A stretch of 64,000 bases of DNA from Dehalococcoidia bacterium (GCA_030615765.1 JAUWYP010000003.1:62001-126000); one strand, 5' to 3'. Shown: positions 42,682 through 51,813, numbered from the stretch's first letter. The notes: generated from the letters alone by a model not told the origin. Numbers and translations: made by a program.

Positions 42682-43500
42682 GTGGTTGAAGTCCACTTCA
42701 TCAATGTAGGCTGTGGCAACATGGTTCTCATTCATTTGTCAGATGGCACCGTGATGCTATATGACTGCAACGTGACCAGAGAAAACGAGGTAGAAGTGCT
42801 CACGTACCTGGGGCAAGCCATGGGCACCAAGAGAGCCATCGATATCTTCATCAATTCACACCGTGATTCGGACCATATGCGTGGCATAAGGCAGGTCCAC
42901 GCATACTTTCCGGTCCGTCTCGTCTGGGACTCGGGGGTCGTGGGCACAACCCCTTACTCCACCGAGTACCAGCAGTATATGGATCTCAGACGGCAGGTTG
43001 GTTTCCGCGAGGTTAAAGCTCGCAAGTATGGCACCTATGGAGATACCATGGTCCGCGTTATGAATTCAAAGGACACCGACTACCCGGATGCGAACGCGCA
43101 AAGCTTAGTTCTGAAGGTGGAATACCGTGGGAGCTCCCTGCTTCTGGCGGGAGACGCAGATTATCGGCCGTGGAAGGAGAAGATCCTTCCCTTGTATGGT
43201 GAGCGGGTCAAGAGCTCAATACTACTAGCGGCGCACCACGGCTCAATCACCTTTTTCGACGATCCAAGCGACGAAAAGTACTACTTCACGAAACACGTCC
43301 GGGCGATCGAGCCCGACATGGCAATCGTTTCCGTAGGACCAAACGTTCACGGTTTACCTGATTCGGAGGCCATCGACCTTTACGCCCGCTACAGCCGCGG
43401 GTCAAAGCAAGGCAATAAGGTCTTCCGCACTGACAGGCAAGGTAACATCAAGCTACTTCTGAAGGGCAGAGGGGCATGGAGCCTGTCTCCTAGCCAGTAA
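42682..43500 (+). CDS. Second metallo-beta-lactamase-fold protein of the operon
   Basis: The 272-residue protein is a ComEC/Rec2-like MBL: MVEVHFINVGCGNMVLIHLSDGTVMLYDCN at the start, INSHRDSDHMRGI (residues about 58-70), LLLAGDADYRPW and LLAAHHGSITF. It is distinct from the first MBL, 100 residues shorter and without the long tail. It starts at a GTG 18 bases after the membrane protein gene. With two MBL proteins, an E2-E1-JAB and a nuclease-like protein, the operon has several candidate effectors. Confidence 0.8.
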   Translation: MVEVHFINVGCGNMVLIHLSDGTVMLYDCNVTRENEVEVLTYLGQAMGTKRAIDIFINSHRDSDHMRGIRQVHAYFPVRLVWDSGVVGTTPYSTEYQQYMDLRRQVGFREVKARKYGTYGDTMVRVMNSKDTDYPDANAQSLVLKVEYRGSSLLLAGDADYRPWKEKILPLYGERVKSSILLAAHHGSITFFDDPSDEKYYFTKHVRAIEPDMAIVSVGPNVHGLPDSEAIDLYARYSRGSKQGNKVFRTDRQGNIKLLLKGRGAWSLSPSQ

Positions 43501-43526
43501 TGAACAAACAAAGCGGGTGAGGGAAC

Positions 43527-44321
43527 ATGGCCTATAAGATTGTGCTGTGGCAGCGCATAGAGCCCTGGTTCAGTGACCAGATGCTTCGGGAAGCCCAGAG
43601 ACGCATCCGCTCCGTTGAAGAGATCCAGTCCCGATGGGGAGTAGAATGCGATGTCGTTGCGGAGTTCGACGACGAGCAGGTGTACCGACGGGTGTTCTAT
43701 GCTCGCCGCAATATCCTTAGCCGGCGGACGGGCCAGAGCGTCAGGAAAGAGCTACGAAGCCGGTCCGGCAATTTCTTCGTAAACGGGACTGTTGCGGTCT
43801 TTCAAGACGGGGAGCCATTCTACTACGCCCCTCCCCACCGAGCCGAGTTCCTTGAATCCTTCCGTGAGAAAGGTCCTGCCTGGCTTCGCTCGGTGGTGGA
43901 GCAAAACGAGGCCACCGCAGGGCGGCGGTCAAGGGCTGAGAAACTCGCGCTCAAATTCTGCGAAAGAGCGGAACAGCTAGGATTCCACGGGCATCTCAAG
44001 CGCGAGTATCCGTTGAATCTAGCCCGCTTGGCCGGGACCTCTCCTGCAGAAGATCTGGGGACGAGCCACACCCCATTCGCTGATCTTTCAGCCAAGTCGA
44101 TTGATATCCTGCACGATCATGAAGGCACATACGACGTCATGGAGGTGAAGCCGCGTCTGAATTGGGAAGCGCTCGGTCAGGCACTGGGGTATAGAGAGCT
44201 GCTGTGCGTAATCGAAAACCTTCCACAGGACAAAGTGCGAGCCCACGTCATCTGCAAGCAGGTCGATAGCGCCATCGCGCTCGCCTGCAGGAGATTGGGA
44301 GTGGGAATAATACGAGTCTAA
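43527..44321 (+). CDS. Possible PD-(D/E)XK nuclease-like protein, last gene of the operon
   Basis: The 264-residue protein has in its C-terminal half a PD-(D/E)XK-like pattern: SIDILHDHEGTYDVMEVKPRLNWEALGQALGYRELL, with an aspartate at IDIL, E-x-K in MEVKPR and the downstream GQ..GY helix. The N-terminal half is charged, helical and unrecognised. A nuclease effector is a plausible reading but the residues should be confirmed by structure prediction. It lies 26 bases after the second MBL gene in the same direction. Confidence 0.6.
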   Translation: MAYKIVLWQRIEPWFSDQMLREAQRRIRSVEEIQSRWGVECDVVAEFDDEQVYRRVFYARRNILSRRTGQSVRKELRSRSGNFFVNGTVAVFQDGEPFYYAPPHRAEFLESFREKGPAWLRSVVEQNEATAGRRSRAEKLALKFCERAEQLGFHGHLKREYPLNLARLAGTSPAEDLGTSHTPFADLSAKSIDILHDHEGTYDVMEVKPRLNWEALGQALGYRELLCVIENLPQDKVRAHVICKQVDSAIALACRRLGVGIIRV

Positions 44322-44864
44322 TGAGGCGTGGCGGGCGCTGCAGGCACTTTCGGACGATGCTCAACGTTCGATACACGAACTGCCCGCCACTCGCCTCTCA
44401 CCGTCAGCCACACCCGGATTGCTTCCCGCCGTTCGGCCCGGGAATCGCAGCACCTCATGTCAAGGCGCGGGACTTCCTGCCGCTGCAGCCATGTGAGCCC
44501 TGTATAGCCCGCTGAGTGCTGTCCACGCAGCATGAGCAGGCGTGATGAGGTCAGCACTTGGCTACCCTACGTGCTAGAGGGTTCCTAATCTCGATGTCCA
44601 AATGTACCTCCTACTTTGAGGGGCGCGTCTTGCTACCTCCTGGCCCGCCCAAGTCAGTCCAGGGGGCGGGGTTGGCCACCCTCTGGCCTCGCCGTTTGGG
44701 CAGGTTGATGGTGGCCAGCTAGGCTTCGGCACGTGGTCTCAGTTCTCGATTGCAGAGGCACCGGCACAGGCGCAGCTGCAGCCGGCAGGAAGGGGACTAG
44801 CGGTGCCGAACCAGGGCGAAAGCTGCAACGGGCGAGGGACGCCAATCACAAAGGTGGCGGAGAG
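44322..44864. other. Intergenic region, no gene recognised
   Basis: About 540 bases lie between the convergent operon end and the restriction enzyme gene. I see no credible coding region, no tRNA and no clear terminator. The segment 44655-44720 is locally rich in GGCC/TGGCC motifs. Confidence 0.4.
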
Positions 44865-47800
44865 CTATGCCTTGTAGCGCTCTCCCACTTCCCAGTACTT
44901 GACCGGTATCTGCCTTGTCGCAGCGCCGGGTTCATCGCGAACTAGGACATCCCTCAAAGGAAACTGAGACGCACGCTCTCTGATGTAGCGTCGTTCATCA
45001 CCACTCAATGAGGTGAAGGCAGCTAGCGCAATGTCGTCAATCTCCCGTTCCGCGCGGCGTAACTTTCGAGAGAGGGTGGGCTTCTTTTGGGCCCAGAGGC
45101 GCATGTATTCGAGCGCTAGGGTGCAGAGGCCGATGTCGTTAGGGACAGGGAAGCCCTCTAGGTCAGCTTTGGAGAGGGTTTCCCTGCCTTCGAGGGATGC
45201 TCGGCTAAGGATGTACTGAAGAATGGCGGGGTGGCCCTTGACGAGGCCCAACTTCTCGCTTACGAGCGCGTCATCCGACACCTGAGCCGTAGCTACGGCG
45301 ATGTCGCCAAAGTAGGCGGAAAGGTCCGTCTTCGGGTGGTGGGCGAAGGGGATAGATTGCGCGCTGATCAGAGAGTTGACTTCTTTGAGGAGGTTTTTGT
45401 CGCCGTTCACCATCTCCCCTGCAATGCGGTGCGCTTGCTGGGAGAGGCGGTCTAGCTGCTGGCGAGTACCCGCATCTTTGTAGGCTGCTTCAGGGATGGG
45501 CAGGTTGCCGATGACTCCGGCGTAGAAGTGAGAGTAGCCTTTTTGCACTACTCCTGCCCTGAGCATAAGGAAGGCGTAGTAGCGGAGGGGAAGGCTATTG
45601 AGAAGGGCGGCGATGACGAAGGGATGGGTTTGCAGTTCCTTCAAGGGGGAACGGACGAGCATTACGGTGTTGCGGGCGAGGAAGGATGCCCCTGCGCCGT
45701 CGTCGACAGCGGCTTGAAGTGTCAAAGAGATGCATCTCAGCAGCACCTTTGGGGCCTGGAAGAACTTGAGGTCTTTGGCGGCTTCGATGAATTGAGGCTG
45801 GTAATCGAGGAACCTTCCCTGCCATTCGATGGACCACGCTTTGACTTCTCTGCCATCGAGCAGGGGTAGCGGGTTGCCCAACTCTGATGGATTAGCGCTG
45901 ATTGCGGCTCCCTTCGCAGCTATGGGTCCCATTTCTATGCCATAGTGCCCTTTGAGGCGGCTGGGTACGGCGCGCATTTTTTCCAGGATTGGGAGGTCAG
46001 GGTCTTTGACTTCCAGGCGCCAGGTGCCGTCGGGGGCCAGTTGGAGCCAGCGGTCCTGAGGGATGTGGTCTACGTCTCCCTTGTCCTGCTCCAAGTCTTT
46101 CAGAGCCCTTATGCCGTGGGCAATCGCTATCTTGTGGTCTTCCGGGGGGTGGGTCTTAGCGAGGAAAAGGAGCATGGGGTTGACGTTGGAGATGAAGACC
46201 TCGCACCACTCAAGAGGGACAACGCGCTCAATGGTGTATTGTGCAAGCAGCTGGCGAAGCTTTCGTGTGGCGGCGGCGTCGGCAAGGCCATAGGAGACAA
46301 TGATGCCTAATCTGCCCCCCTCCCTGAGCCAGTCCAGGTCTTTCTTGACGAAGTAAGTGAAAATGTCGACGTTGCCCGCGACCACGTCGCCAAAGAGGGC
46401 GCGGTAGTTGGCCCTGGGCCCTTCGGGGAGACGCTCGTTGCGGACGTAAGGGGGGTTCATGAGCAGATAGTCATATTCGCCGACCCTGTTGCGGGCGGCG
46501 ACGGCTTCTTCTAGTTCGCCTACTGCTGCCAGCGTAAAGATGCTCCTGGTCGTGCCGCCAGAGGGTACGGGGGTCGTGCCGAGAAGCGAATCCAGGGTGT
46601 AGACGGGCAGGCGCTCTAGGCTGAACTCGCGGCCCTCGTTTTCGGCCTGGGCCTTTGCCTTGAGGTAGGTATCGAGTATAAGGAAAAGGAGGTTCATCTC
46701 GGCAATGTGAGTGGCGAACGGGTTGATGTCCAGCCCAACCACGTTGGAGAGCGCGCTCAGCCGAGCCTCCTCGCTGATGTTGCGCCGCTGCATGTCACGA
46801 AGTAGGGTGTTTGCAGCCCTTACCAGGAACCCGCCGGATCCGCAGGCTGGATCCAGCAACAGACCGTGCCCCGTCCAGCCCACGTGCCGGAGGATGTAGT
46901 CTACGACCTCTACCGGAGTGTAGAACTCGCCAAGCTCTTTGCGTCGCTGAGGGGGAAGGTAGGCTTGATAGAGGTCGCCCAGCGTATCGCGGTCTACCTT
47001 GGAGAGGTCGAAGGCGTTAAGAAGATAGAGTATGTTTTCCAGGACCTCGTTTAGCTGGGAGTCGCCCTTCACATACCAGTCAAAGATCCCGTATTCAAAA
47101 AAGTGCGCGTAGAGGTGACTGGCATCTCGATACGCTAACTGGATGAGGTCTTGATAGTTGTCCTCGAGGTAGGTAACAAACCGACGCCAGATGCCGATGC
47201 CGCCGTTGCTGATCTTTCGTTTCAGCAACTGCTTGTCCTCGGCGATGCGGATGAACAAGATGCGGTTAAGGGCAGCATAGGTAATGTCCGCGAGGTAGAT
47301 ACTAACGAGCTGTGGCTCGGCAACGTCTCTCGAATACGGCTGGACGTGGCAGAATGCGGGGAAGGACCTCTCGAAGACCTCGATGGGCGTCACGTAGCGG
47401 GCTTGGAGGCGCTGTTCTTCCTGGTCGAGAAGTTCCCTCCGCTCTTGAAGCTCGGCCGGGCTTAAGGGCAGGGCTTCCAGGGAGTCGCGCCGGGCTCGGA
47501 GGTCAGCCAGTTTTTCCGTGTATTCCTGGTACCGGGCTTGCTGTTCATCCCATGCCCGGCGAAGGAAGCGCAGCAGCAGGTCTCCGCATAGGCGGAGCGC
47601 GCGGATGAATTTCTCAAACCCCTCGGGCGTGTGCACAGCGATGTAGCAGTAGTCAAACTCGCCGAGCCTGAAGGGTTCGAGGTGCCTCTTTTGCGTCAGG
47701 TATTCGCGGGAAAGCTGCCAGAAGAGGGTGTTGTCTTGGATTCCGTGTTGAGTCAGGGGGATGTCTGAAAGATGTGTCCCTTTGGGCGTGAAGACCCTGA

Positions 47801-48218
47801 GACGGGAAGGGGAGGCGAGGACGAGGAACGACTCGCCGCCCTGAAGGTACCCCTGAGCTTGGGCTAGGGTTTTCCCCTTGTCGAGGTCTTTGTCGGCGAT
47901 CTTGGTCTCGAAGACGATGTGAGAGATGCCTTCTGGAGTGAGGATGCGGATGTCGGTCCGGCTCTTCTCCTTTCTGACTAGGCGCGATGGATAGCGAAGA
48001 CCTTTTTCAATGACATACTTGACGAAGCAGTCGAACCGCCATTCGATTTCGCCCATACCGGGCTTGGCCTTCTGCTCCTTGTAGTAGCCGTCTAGCCAAC
48101 TAAGCTTGGCCATCTCGCTTGTTGTGCCCCAGTCGTCTACGGTCTTCGCATCCCCATCCGTTGGTGTTGCCCGGTGCAAATCGCGGAACCCAAAGATGGT
48201 GTAGTCTTGTTGACCCAT
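44865..48218 (-). CDS. Type IIG restriction-modification enzyme (nuclease-methyltransferase fusion)
   Basis: The 1117-residue protein combines cutting and methylation. The N-terminal 160 residues contain a PD-(D/E)XK-type site: RTDIRILTPEGISHIVFETKIADKDL with downstream AQAQGYL. The central part is an N6-adenine methyltransferase: LGEFYTPVEVVDYIL, motif I LLLDPACGSGGFLVRA near residue 455, and motif IV LLMNPPYVRNERLP. The last 400 residues hold the target recognition region and helical spacer. A strong GGGAGGAA site precedes the ATG. No separate specificity gene or BREX/PglZ genes are nearby, so it is a stand-alone defence gene. Confidence 0.85.
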   Translation of the reverse strand: MGQQDYTIFGFRDLHRATPTDGDAKTVDDWGTTSEMAKLSWLDGYYKEQKAKPGMGEIEWRFDCFVKYVIEKGLRYPSRLVRKEKSRTDIRILTPEGISHIVFETKIADKDLDKGKTLAQAQGYLQGGESFLVLASPSRLRVFTPKGTHLSDIPLTQHGIQDNTLFWQLSREYLTQKRHLEPFRLGEFDYCYIAVHTPEGFEKFIRALRLCGDLLLRFLRRAWDEQQARYQEYTEKLADLRARRDSLEALPLSPAELQERRELLDQEEQRLQARYVTPIEVFERSFPAFCHVQPYSRDVAEPQLVSIYLADITYAALNRILFIRIAEDKQLLKRKISNGGIGIWRRFVTYLEDNYQDLIQLAYRDASHLYAHFFEYGIFDWYVKGDSQLNEVLENILYLLNAFDLSKVDRDTLGDLYQAYLPPQRRKELGEFYTPVEVVDYILRHVGWTGHGLLLDPACGSGGFLVRAANTLLRDMQRRNISEEARLSALSNVVGLDINPFATHIAEMNLLFLILDTYLKAKAQAENEGREFSLERLPVYTLDSLLGTTPVPSGGTTRSIFTLAAVGELEEAVAARNRVGEYDYLLMNPPYVRNERLPEGPRANYRALFGDVVAGNVDIFTYFVKKDLDWLREGGRLGIIVSYGLADAAATRKLRQLLAQYTIERVVPLEWCEVFISNVNPMLLFLAKTHPPEDHKIAIAHGIRALKDLEQDKGDVDHIPQDRWLQLAPDGTWRLEVKDPDLPILEKMRAVPSRLKGHYGIEMGPIAAKGAAISANPSELGNPLPLLDGREVKAWSIEWQGRFLDYQPQFIEAAKDLKFFQAPKVLLRCISLTLQAAVDDGAGASFLARNTVMLVRSPLKELQTHPFVIAALLNSLPLRYYAFLMLRAGVVQKGYSHFYAGVIGNLPIPEAAYKDAGTRQQLDRLSQQAHRIAGEMVNGDKNLLKEVNSLISAQSIPFAHHPKTDLSAYFGDIAVATAQVSDDALVSEKLGLVKGHPAILQYILSRASLEGRETLSKADLEGFPVPNDIGLCTLALEYMRLWAQKKPTLSRKLRRAEREIDDIALAAFTSLSGDERRYIRERASQFPLRDVLVRDEPGAATRQIPVKYWEVGERYKA

Positions 48219-48395
48219 TTCCTCCCACGCTTCGAGAGTGGGCAGGTCTATCCAGCGCTATCAGGGATAGCCAAATGGCTTGCCTCCGATCTGCTTGCCA
48301 GCTCAGCGACGATCCTGCCCATGTTATAATCCACTCCGCTACCTCTTGTCGAGAGCAGACATGACGAAGCCGCCTGGGCCTATAGAACTAGCCCG

Positions 48396-48509
48396 ATGTC
48401 CTATCCAGCTTCCTACTTCCGGCTGAGCATGTTCCGTCAGTGCCGGCATAGGTACAAGCTCCACTACGTTGACGGCCTGGCGCAGGAGTACAGGAAGGCT
48501 CGCCCCTGA
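48396..48509 (+). pseudogene. Remnant of a RecB/Cas4-like PD-(D/E)XK nuclease
   Basis: A 37-codon frame starting ATG at 48396 reads YFRLSMFRQCRHRYKLHYVDGLAQEYR. This is the N-terminal pattern of RecB-family exonucleases (a cysteine followed by RYKLxYVDGL), which normally run 250 residues or more. The frame stops at 48509 and no continuation is seen. It is a broken gene between the restriction enzyme and the small hypothetical gene. Confidence 0.6.
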
Positions 48510-48686
48510 CGGATGTCTCCTGCCAGGATACCAGCGGTAACCGCATTGCCTGGAGCGTCACGCAGATCACGCTCGGCAGCGGGCTTCACGTCTCAGCAAC
48601 CGTCTCAGAGATCTTGACCCGAACGGATATAATTGTGCGCGAGGAAGAGCTGTTAGCCGTGCCCGCACCGCTGAAAGGAGCTGAAC

Positions 48687-49073
48687 ATGGAGATCCACAT
48701 CAAGAGGGGAAAGGAATTCCGAAAAGGGGGATTCATGTCAGGCAAGAACGTCAAGCTTACCCTTCAAGTCGCTGTTGCCCTATCTGATGGAGAGAAAGGA
48801 TTGGTGGAGAAGTACTATGATCCTCTCATTTCTTCTTACAGCGACATTAAGGGGTACTATGACGGAACGGACGAATCCTACAAACAGGTGAAGATCGATC
48901 ATAGCGTAATTGATCTCAGTAAGTTCGAACTTGCTGCTCACGTCGATGATGGGCACACTTATCTGGGGAACATGCAGAAGTTCGAGGAAGCCGTTCTAGC
49001 GGCGCTGGTATGGGCGCTCAACCATCTAGAGGCACTCGATGAGTGGGAAGGGGAAAGAACTGTCACATCCTGA
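48687..49073 (+). CDS. Small hypothetical protein
   Basis: The 128-residue protein is not recognised. The ATG has an AAAGGAGCT ribosome site seven bases upstream, so translation is likely. It is mixed alpha/beta with a basic start (MEIHIKRGKEFRKGG), an acidic middle with many Tyr and Asp (GYYDGTDESYKQVKIDHS), and an amphipathic helix near the end (KFEEAVLAALVWALNHLEALDEW). It has no cysteines and no signal peptide. It is followed by the RING-like small gene, 139 bases away on the same strand. Confidence 0.6.
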   Translation: MEIHIKRGKEFRKGGFMSGKNVKLTLQVAVALSDGEKGLVEKYYDPLISSYSDIKGYYDGTDESYKQVKIDHSVIDLSKFELAAHVDDGHTYLGNMQKFEEAVLAALVWALNHLEALDEWEGERTVTS

Positions 49074-49212
49074 AAGCAGTAACGAGCCGTCAGCGTTGCG
49101 TCTGGCGGTGTCCCTTCCGCCCTCTTGATTGAAACTGCGGCAGCATCACCCACTGGATTTGGAACGGCGCTTCGGGTTAGCGACAGAGGCTCAGAGAGGA
49201 GAGGAAGACTCA

Positions 49213-49371
49213 ATGCCAAAGAGGATATGTGACTCATGCGGCAAGGAAAAAGATGTCTCGGGAGGAAAAACTTGTTCCAACGGGCATTTCGTATGCTCCT
49301 CTTGTGCTTATGGTGGACTCTTTGGGTCAACCCTAACGACGTGCCCCTTGTGTCACAGCCCGCTGAGGTAG
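49213..49371 (+). CDS. 52-residue protein with RING-type zinc-binding pattern
   Basis: The ATG at 49213 follows AGAGGAGAGG and gives 52 residues. Eight cysteine/histidine ligands fit the RING C3HC4 order: C-x2-C (CDSC), 11 residues, C-x3-H (CSNGH), x2, C-x2-C (CSSC), 12 residues, C-x2-C (CPLC). A related two-zinc ribbon fold is equally possible from sequence alone, and small proteins with GHFVCSSC and CPLC occur in bacteria without a known role. Its interest lies in sharing an island with an E2-E1-JAB protein, 7.4 kb away. If RING-like, it could act as an E3. Confidence 0.65.
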   Translation: MPKRICDSCGKEKDVSGGKTCSNGHFVCSSCAYGGLFGSTLTTCPLCHSPLR

Positions 49372-49498
49372 GAAGTCGCGCAGACTCAGTGTGGGTCTGA
49401 GCAACCGCCTTCAAAGAAAACGCGCCTTGTCGCCCGCTTTGTCGAGTGTGCCAGCCCCAAGCCGAGGAAGTCGCTGTCATGAGACCGCTGTTGCCTAG

Positions 49499-50980
49499 TC
49501 AAAGGAAGACGCGCTGAGGCCCAAGGGGCTCGGGGAACTCCGGCAGAGGAGTCATAGCACTCGCCACCTCCATGCACCGGATCACCTCTTGCCGGGTCGC
49601 CTCTGCCAACTTATGGACGATAGCGTTGCGCCGCTTGCGTAGACTGTGAATCTGCTTACCCAGGGTTGGATCGAGCTTGCCGACCGCGATCAGTAGATCT
49701 ATCTGCTCGCTTACCTTCCAATCCATTTCGCCAATTGCGGTCTTGGACCTCCCTCGCTGAAGCCAGAACGCTTCGAAGTCACGCTCGATGGAGGTCTCAA
49801 TTAACGTCCATGCGGTTACGAAGGCCTCAGTCCAGAACTGGCGGTTGAAGAGAGTCAACGCGCTAAGCAATCGCAGAGATGCGGCAGCCTGATCATGATC
49901 TCGGGCACAGCGATCGGCGAGATCGAGCAGCGGAGGTACGGTGTCCTCCGGCAGGGAGAAGGAGATATGGGGCTCCCCGTCGCGGGGGCGCATGTCGAGC
50001 AGTCTGTTTCGTGGGGTCACCACCGAGTGGGAACCCCGTATTTCGCCTGACTTCGCGTTGAAATCCTTTAGCTCGATGAGTTCGAAATCGGGCAATGCGA
50101 GCAATGGCATAGCAGACCGGGTCAGTACACCGAAGACTTGGTTGATGATTGACCGGGCGCGGGGACGGTCGTCAGTGACTGCGACAATCAGCCCATTGCT
50201 GTACACGATGGTTTCGATGTCCGCCACCCTTGCACGGTGCAGAAGCCGCTGTGTTCGTGTTAGGAGCCACGGTCGCCGCAAGATCTTTTCTCTTGGCGTC
50301 GGATAAGCGGGCGGGCCAAACCAGATCAAGGGTTCAGGGAAAGCCGCGTAGCAGACGACGGGTGCCTCAATGCCGACTTCCGCCGTCGGCGTCACCATAG
50401 GGGCCACGGCTTTCTCCCGCCGCCTCGGCCTAGGTTCAAGTTCCAACAGAACCGCCCGGGGTTCCGGAAAGGGGGCGCGGTACCTTGCTATCCAAAGAGC
50501 TGCAGGCGGCAAGGTTTGAATAGCTTGCTTAATCCCGGCCTTAAAGGTACCGGCGGGCGGCTGCCACGGGTGCCGGTCGGCGGCCACCTGATCAGCCAGA
50601 AAGATGCAAGCTTGCGCAGCAACTCGAAGCGGCGGCATGACAATGAGCCTCTCAAGCGACTCCTCGCGCACAAGACCGCCCGTCCCGAAGTAGGCATCTG
50701 CCATTTCGGAGAACTCTGCCAGTTCCTCGATGCTATCGACCCTGACAGCAAGAGCGACGCCGTTCCCGACTTCCTTGCAGTGGCACACCAGGACAACCGC
50801 AACGCTGCCTGCGCCTTGCTTAAGGGTGATAGCGTACATCTGGGTAGGCCTCGTCAAACGGGTGAGGTTGGAGTAGGTGCGATCTCGAGGCTTGAGACGT
50901 CGATCTTGGTACGCCGCGATCAACTTCCGCAGCCAGGCTTCAAGCGCCCGCGCCCTCTTGATATGAATGTGCCCGCTCAT
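49499..50980 (-). CDS. Hypothetical protein with HEPN-like C-terminal domain
   Basis: The protein (493 residues from ATG 50980; an ATG at 51013 adds 11) is mostly unrecognised. The C-terminal 130 residues are all-helical and contain LRKRRNAIVHKL, where R-N-A-I-V-H fits the Rx4H motif of HEPN RNases, with the upstream helix LLSALTLFNRQFWTEAFVTAWTLIETSIERDFEAFWLQR of the fold. HEPN proteins are common effectors in abortive infection and toxin systems. The N-terminal 330 residues lack recognisable motifs. It is convergent with the RING-like gene, 127 bases away. Confidence 0.65.
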   Translation of the reverse strand: MSGHIHIKRARALEAWLRKLIAAYQDRRLKPRDRTYSNLTRLTRPTQMYAITLKQGAGSVAVVLVCHCKEVGNGVALAVRVDSIEELAEFSEMADAYFGTGGLVREESLERLIVMPPLRVAAQACIFLADQVAADRHPWQPPAGTFKAGIKQAIQTLPPAALWIARYRAPFPEPRAVLLELEPRPRRREKAVAPMVTPTAEVGIEAPVVCYAAFPEPLIWFGPPAYPTPREKILRRPWLLTRTQRLLHRARVADIETIVYSNGLIVAVTDDRPRARSIINQVFGVLTRSAMPLLALPDFELIELKDFNAKSGEIRGSHSVVTPRNRLLDMRPRDGEPHISFSLPEDTVPPLLDLADRCARDHDQAAASLRLLSALTLFNRQFWTEAFVTAWTLIETSIERDFEAFWLQRGRSKTAIGEMDWKVSEQIDLLIAVGKLDPTLGKQIHSLRKRRNAIVHKLAEATRQEVIRCMEVASAMTPLPEFPEPLGPQRVFL

Positions 50981-51102
50981 ATTTGACCGCCAATAGAGGA
51001 TGGCACTCCCCATTCTAGAAGCAGCGGCGGACCAAGCATCTGGACTTGTTCACCTAAGTGAAAGCTTGGCTTGGCGTGATCAGGGTATCAGAGGTGTGCC
51101 AT

Positions 51103-51636
51103 TCACAGCTTGCTCATGTGGTCAATGATGGCATCAGCTAAGCCACGCTTGTCCACACAATAGGCGCTCCAGGGGCCCCTCGAAGGAGTCCTGACACTGG
51201 CGTTGAATCGATAGCGTGCCTTCCTGTTCTTGGCCTCATTCGCCGGGATGAGGTGAGCCAGCTTGATGAAGTCTGGAGCGGGCACGAACCAAAGCTTGTC
51301 GTGGATGTCCCCTTTGTCAGGATCGAAGTAGACGAAAACGAGGGCCATTTGATAGCTATCAACGATACTGTCTTGGGCGGGGGTCTGAACAAAGCCAGGG
51401 CTTCCTGGCGGAGACAGTCTAAACCGGCTCTTGACCTGAAGGTATAGCGTTTTGAGGCTTGTCCCTTTTTCCTTTACGATGAGATCAATTCCCTCATCGT
51501 CGGACAAAGGCTTGTAGCAGGAGAGCGCTCGCCGACCATAAAGGACGACCAACTCGGCTACGCGAGCTTCCGCGATGTCGCCCTTTTGCTTTGAGGATAG
51601 AGCGTCCGAGATTTGGTACTCAGTTGAACCATCCAC
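51103..51636 (-). CDS. PD-(D/E)XK-like nuclease domain protein (DUF4365-like)
   Basis: The 177-residue protein (from GTG 51636; a longer start at 51681 is possible) has SKQKGDIAEARVAELVVLYG (the helix with the first Glu), SDDEGIDLIV (the Asp) and LKTLYLQVKSRF (Q-x-K), a PD-(D/E)XK arrangement seen in DUF4365 and resolvase-like proteins. A GAAGGA site lies upstream. It is on the same strand as the HEPN-like gene, 120 bases upstream of it, and may act with it. Confidence 0.65.
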   Translation of the reverse strand: MDGSTEYQISDALSSKQKGDIAEARVAELVVLYGRRALSCYKPLSDDEGIDLIVKEKGTSLKTLYLQVKSRFRLSPPGSPGFVQTPAQDSIVDSYQMALVFVYFDPDKGDIHDKLWFVPAPDFIKLAHLIPANEAKNRKARYRFNASVRTPSRGPWSAYCVDKRGLADAIIDHMSKL

Positions 51637-51813
51637 TATGACTCTGATCCTTCCCTCGCACGGCCGCCTGCCGCATAGCACAAAGCACCCTGCTGGCTAG
51701 CAGCCTTCTCGATCATGTGGTCCACACCGCTCCACATCCTACTCGCAGCCGCTAGGGTTGGCAAGGAAGGGAGCTACGGACAACCCATTGCCAACACGCT
51801 GAGCGGCTCGGTG

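Noticed and set aside
44865-48218. BREX PglX methyltransferase
   Set aside because: Size and methyltransferase motifs would fit, but the N-terminal nuclease pattern and the absence of pglZ, brxC and other BREX genes favour a stand-alone type IIG enzyme.
48462-48710. Coding frame continuing after the RecB-like remnant
   Set aside because: A different frame is open for about 80 codons but lacks a start and any family similarity, and overlaps the next gene.
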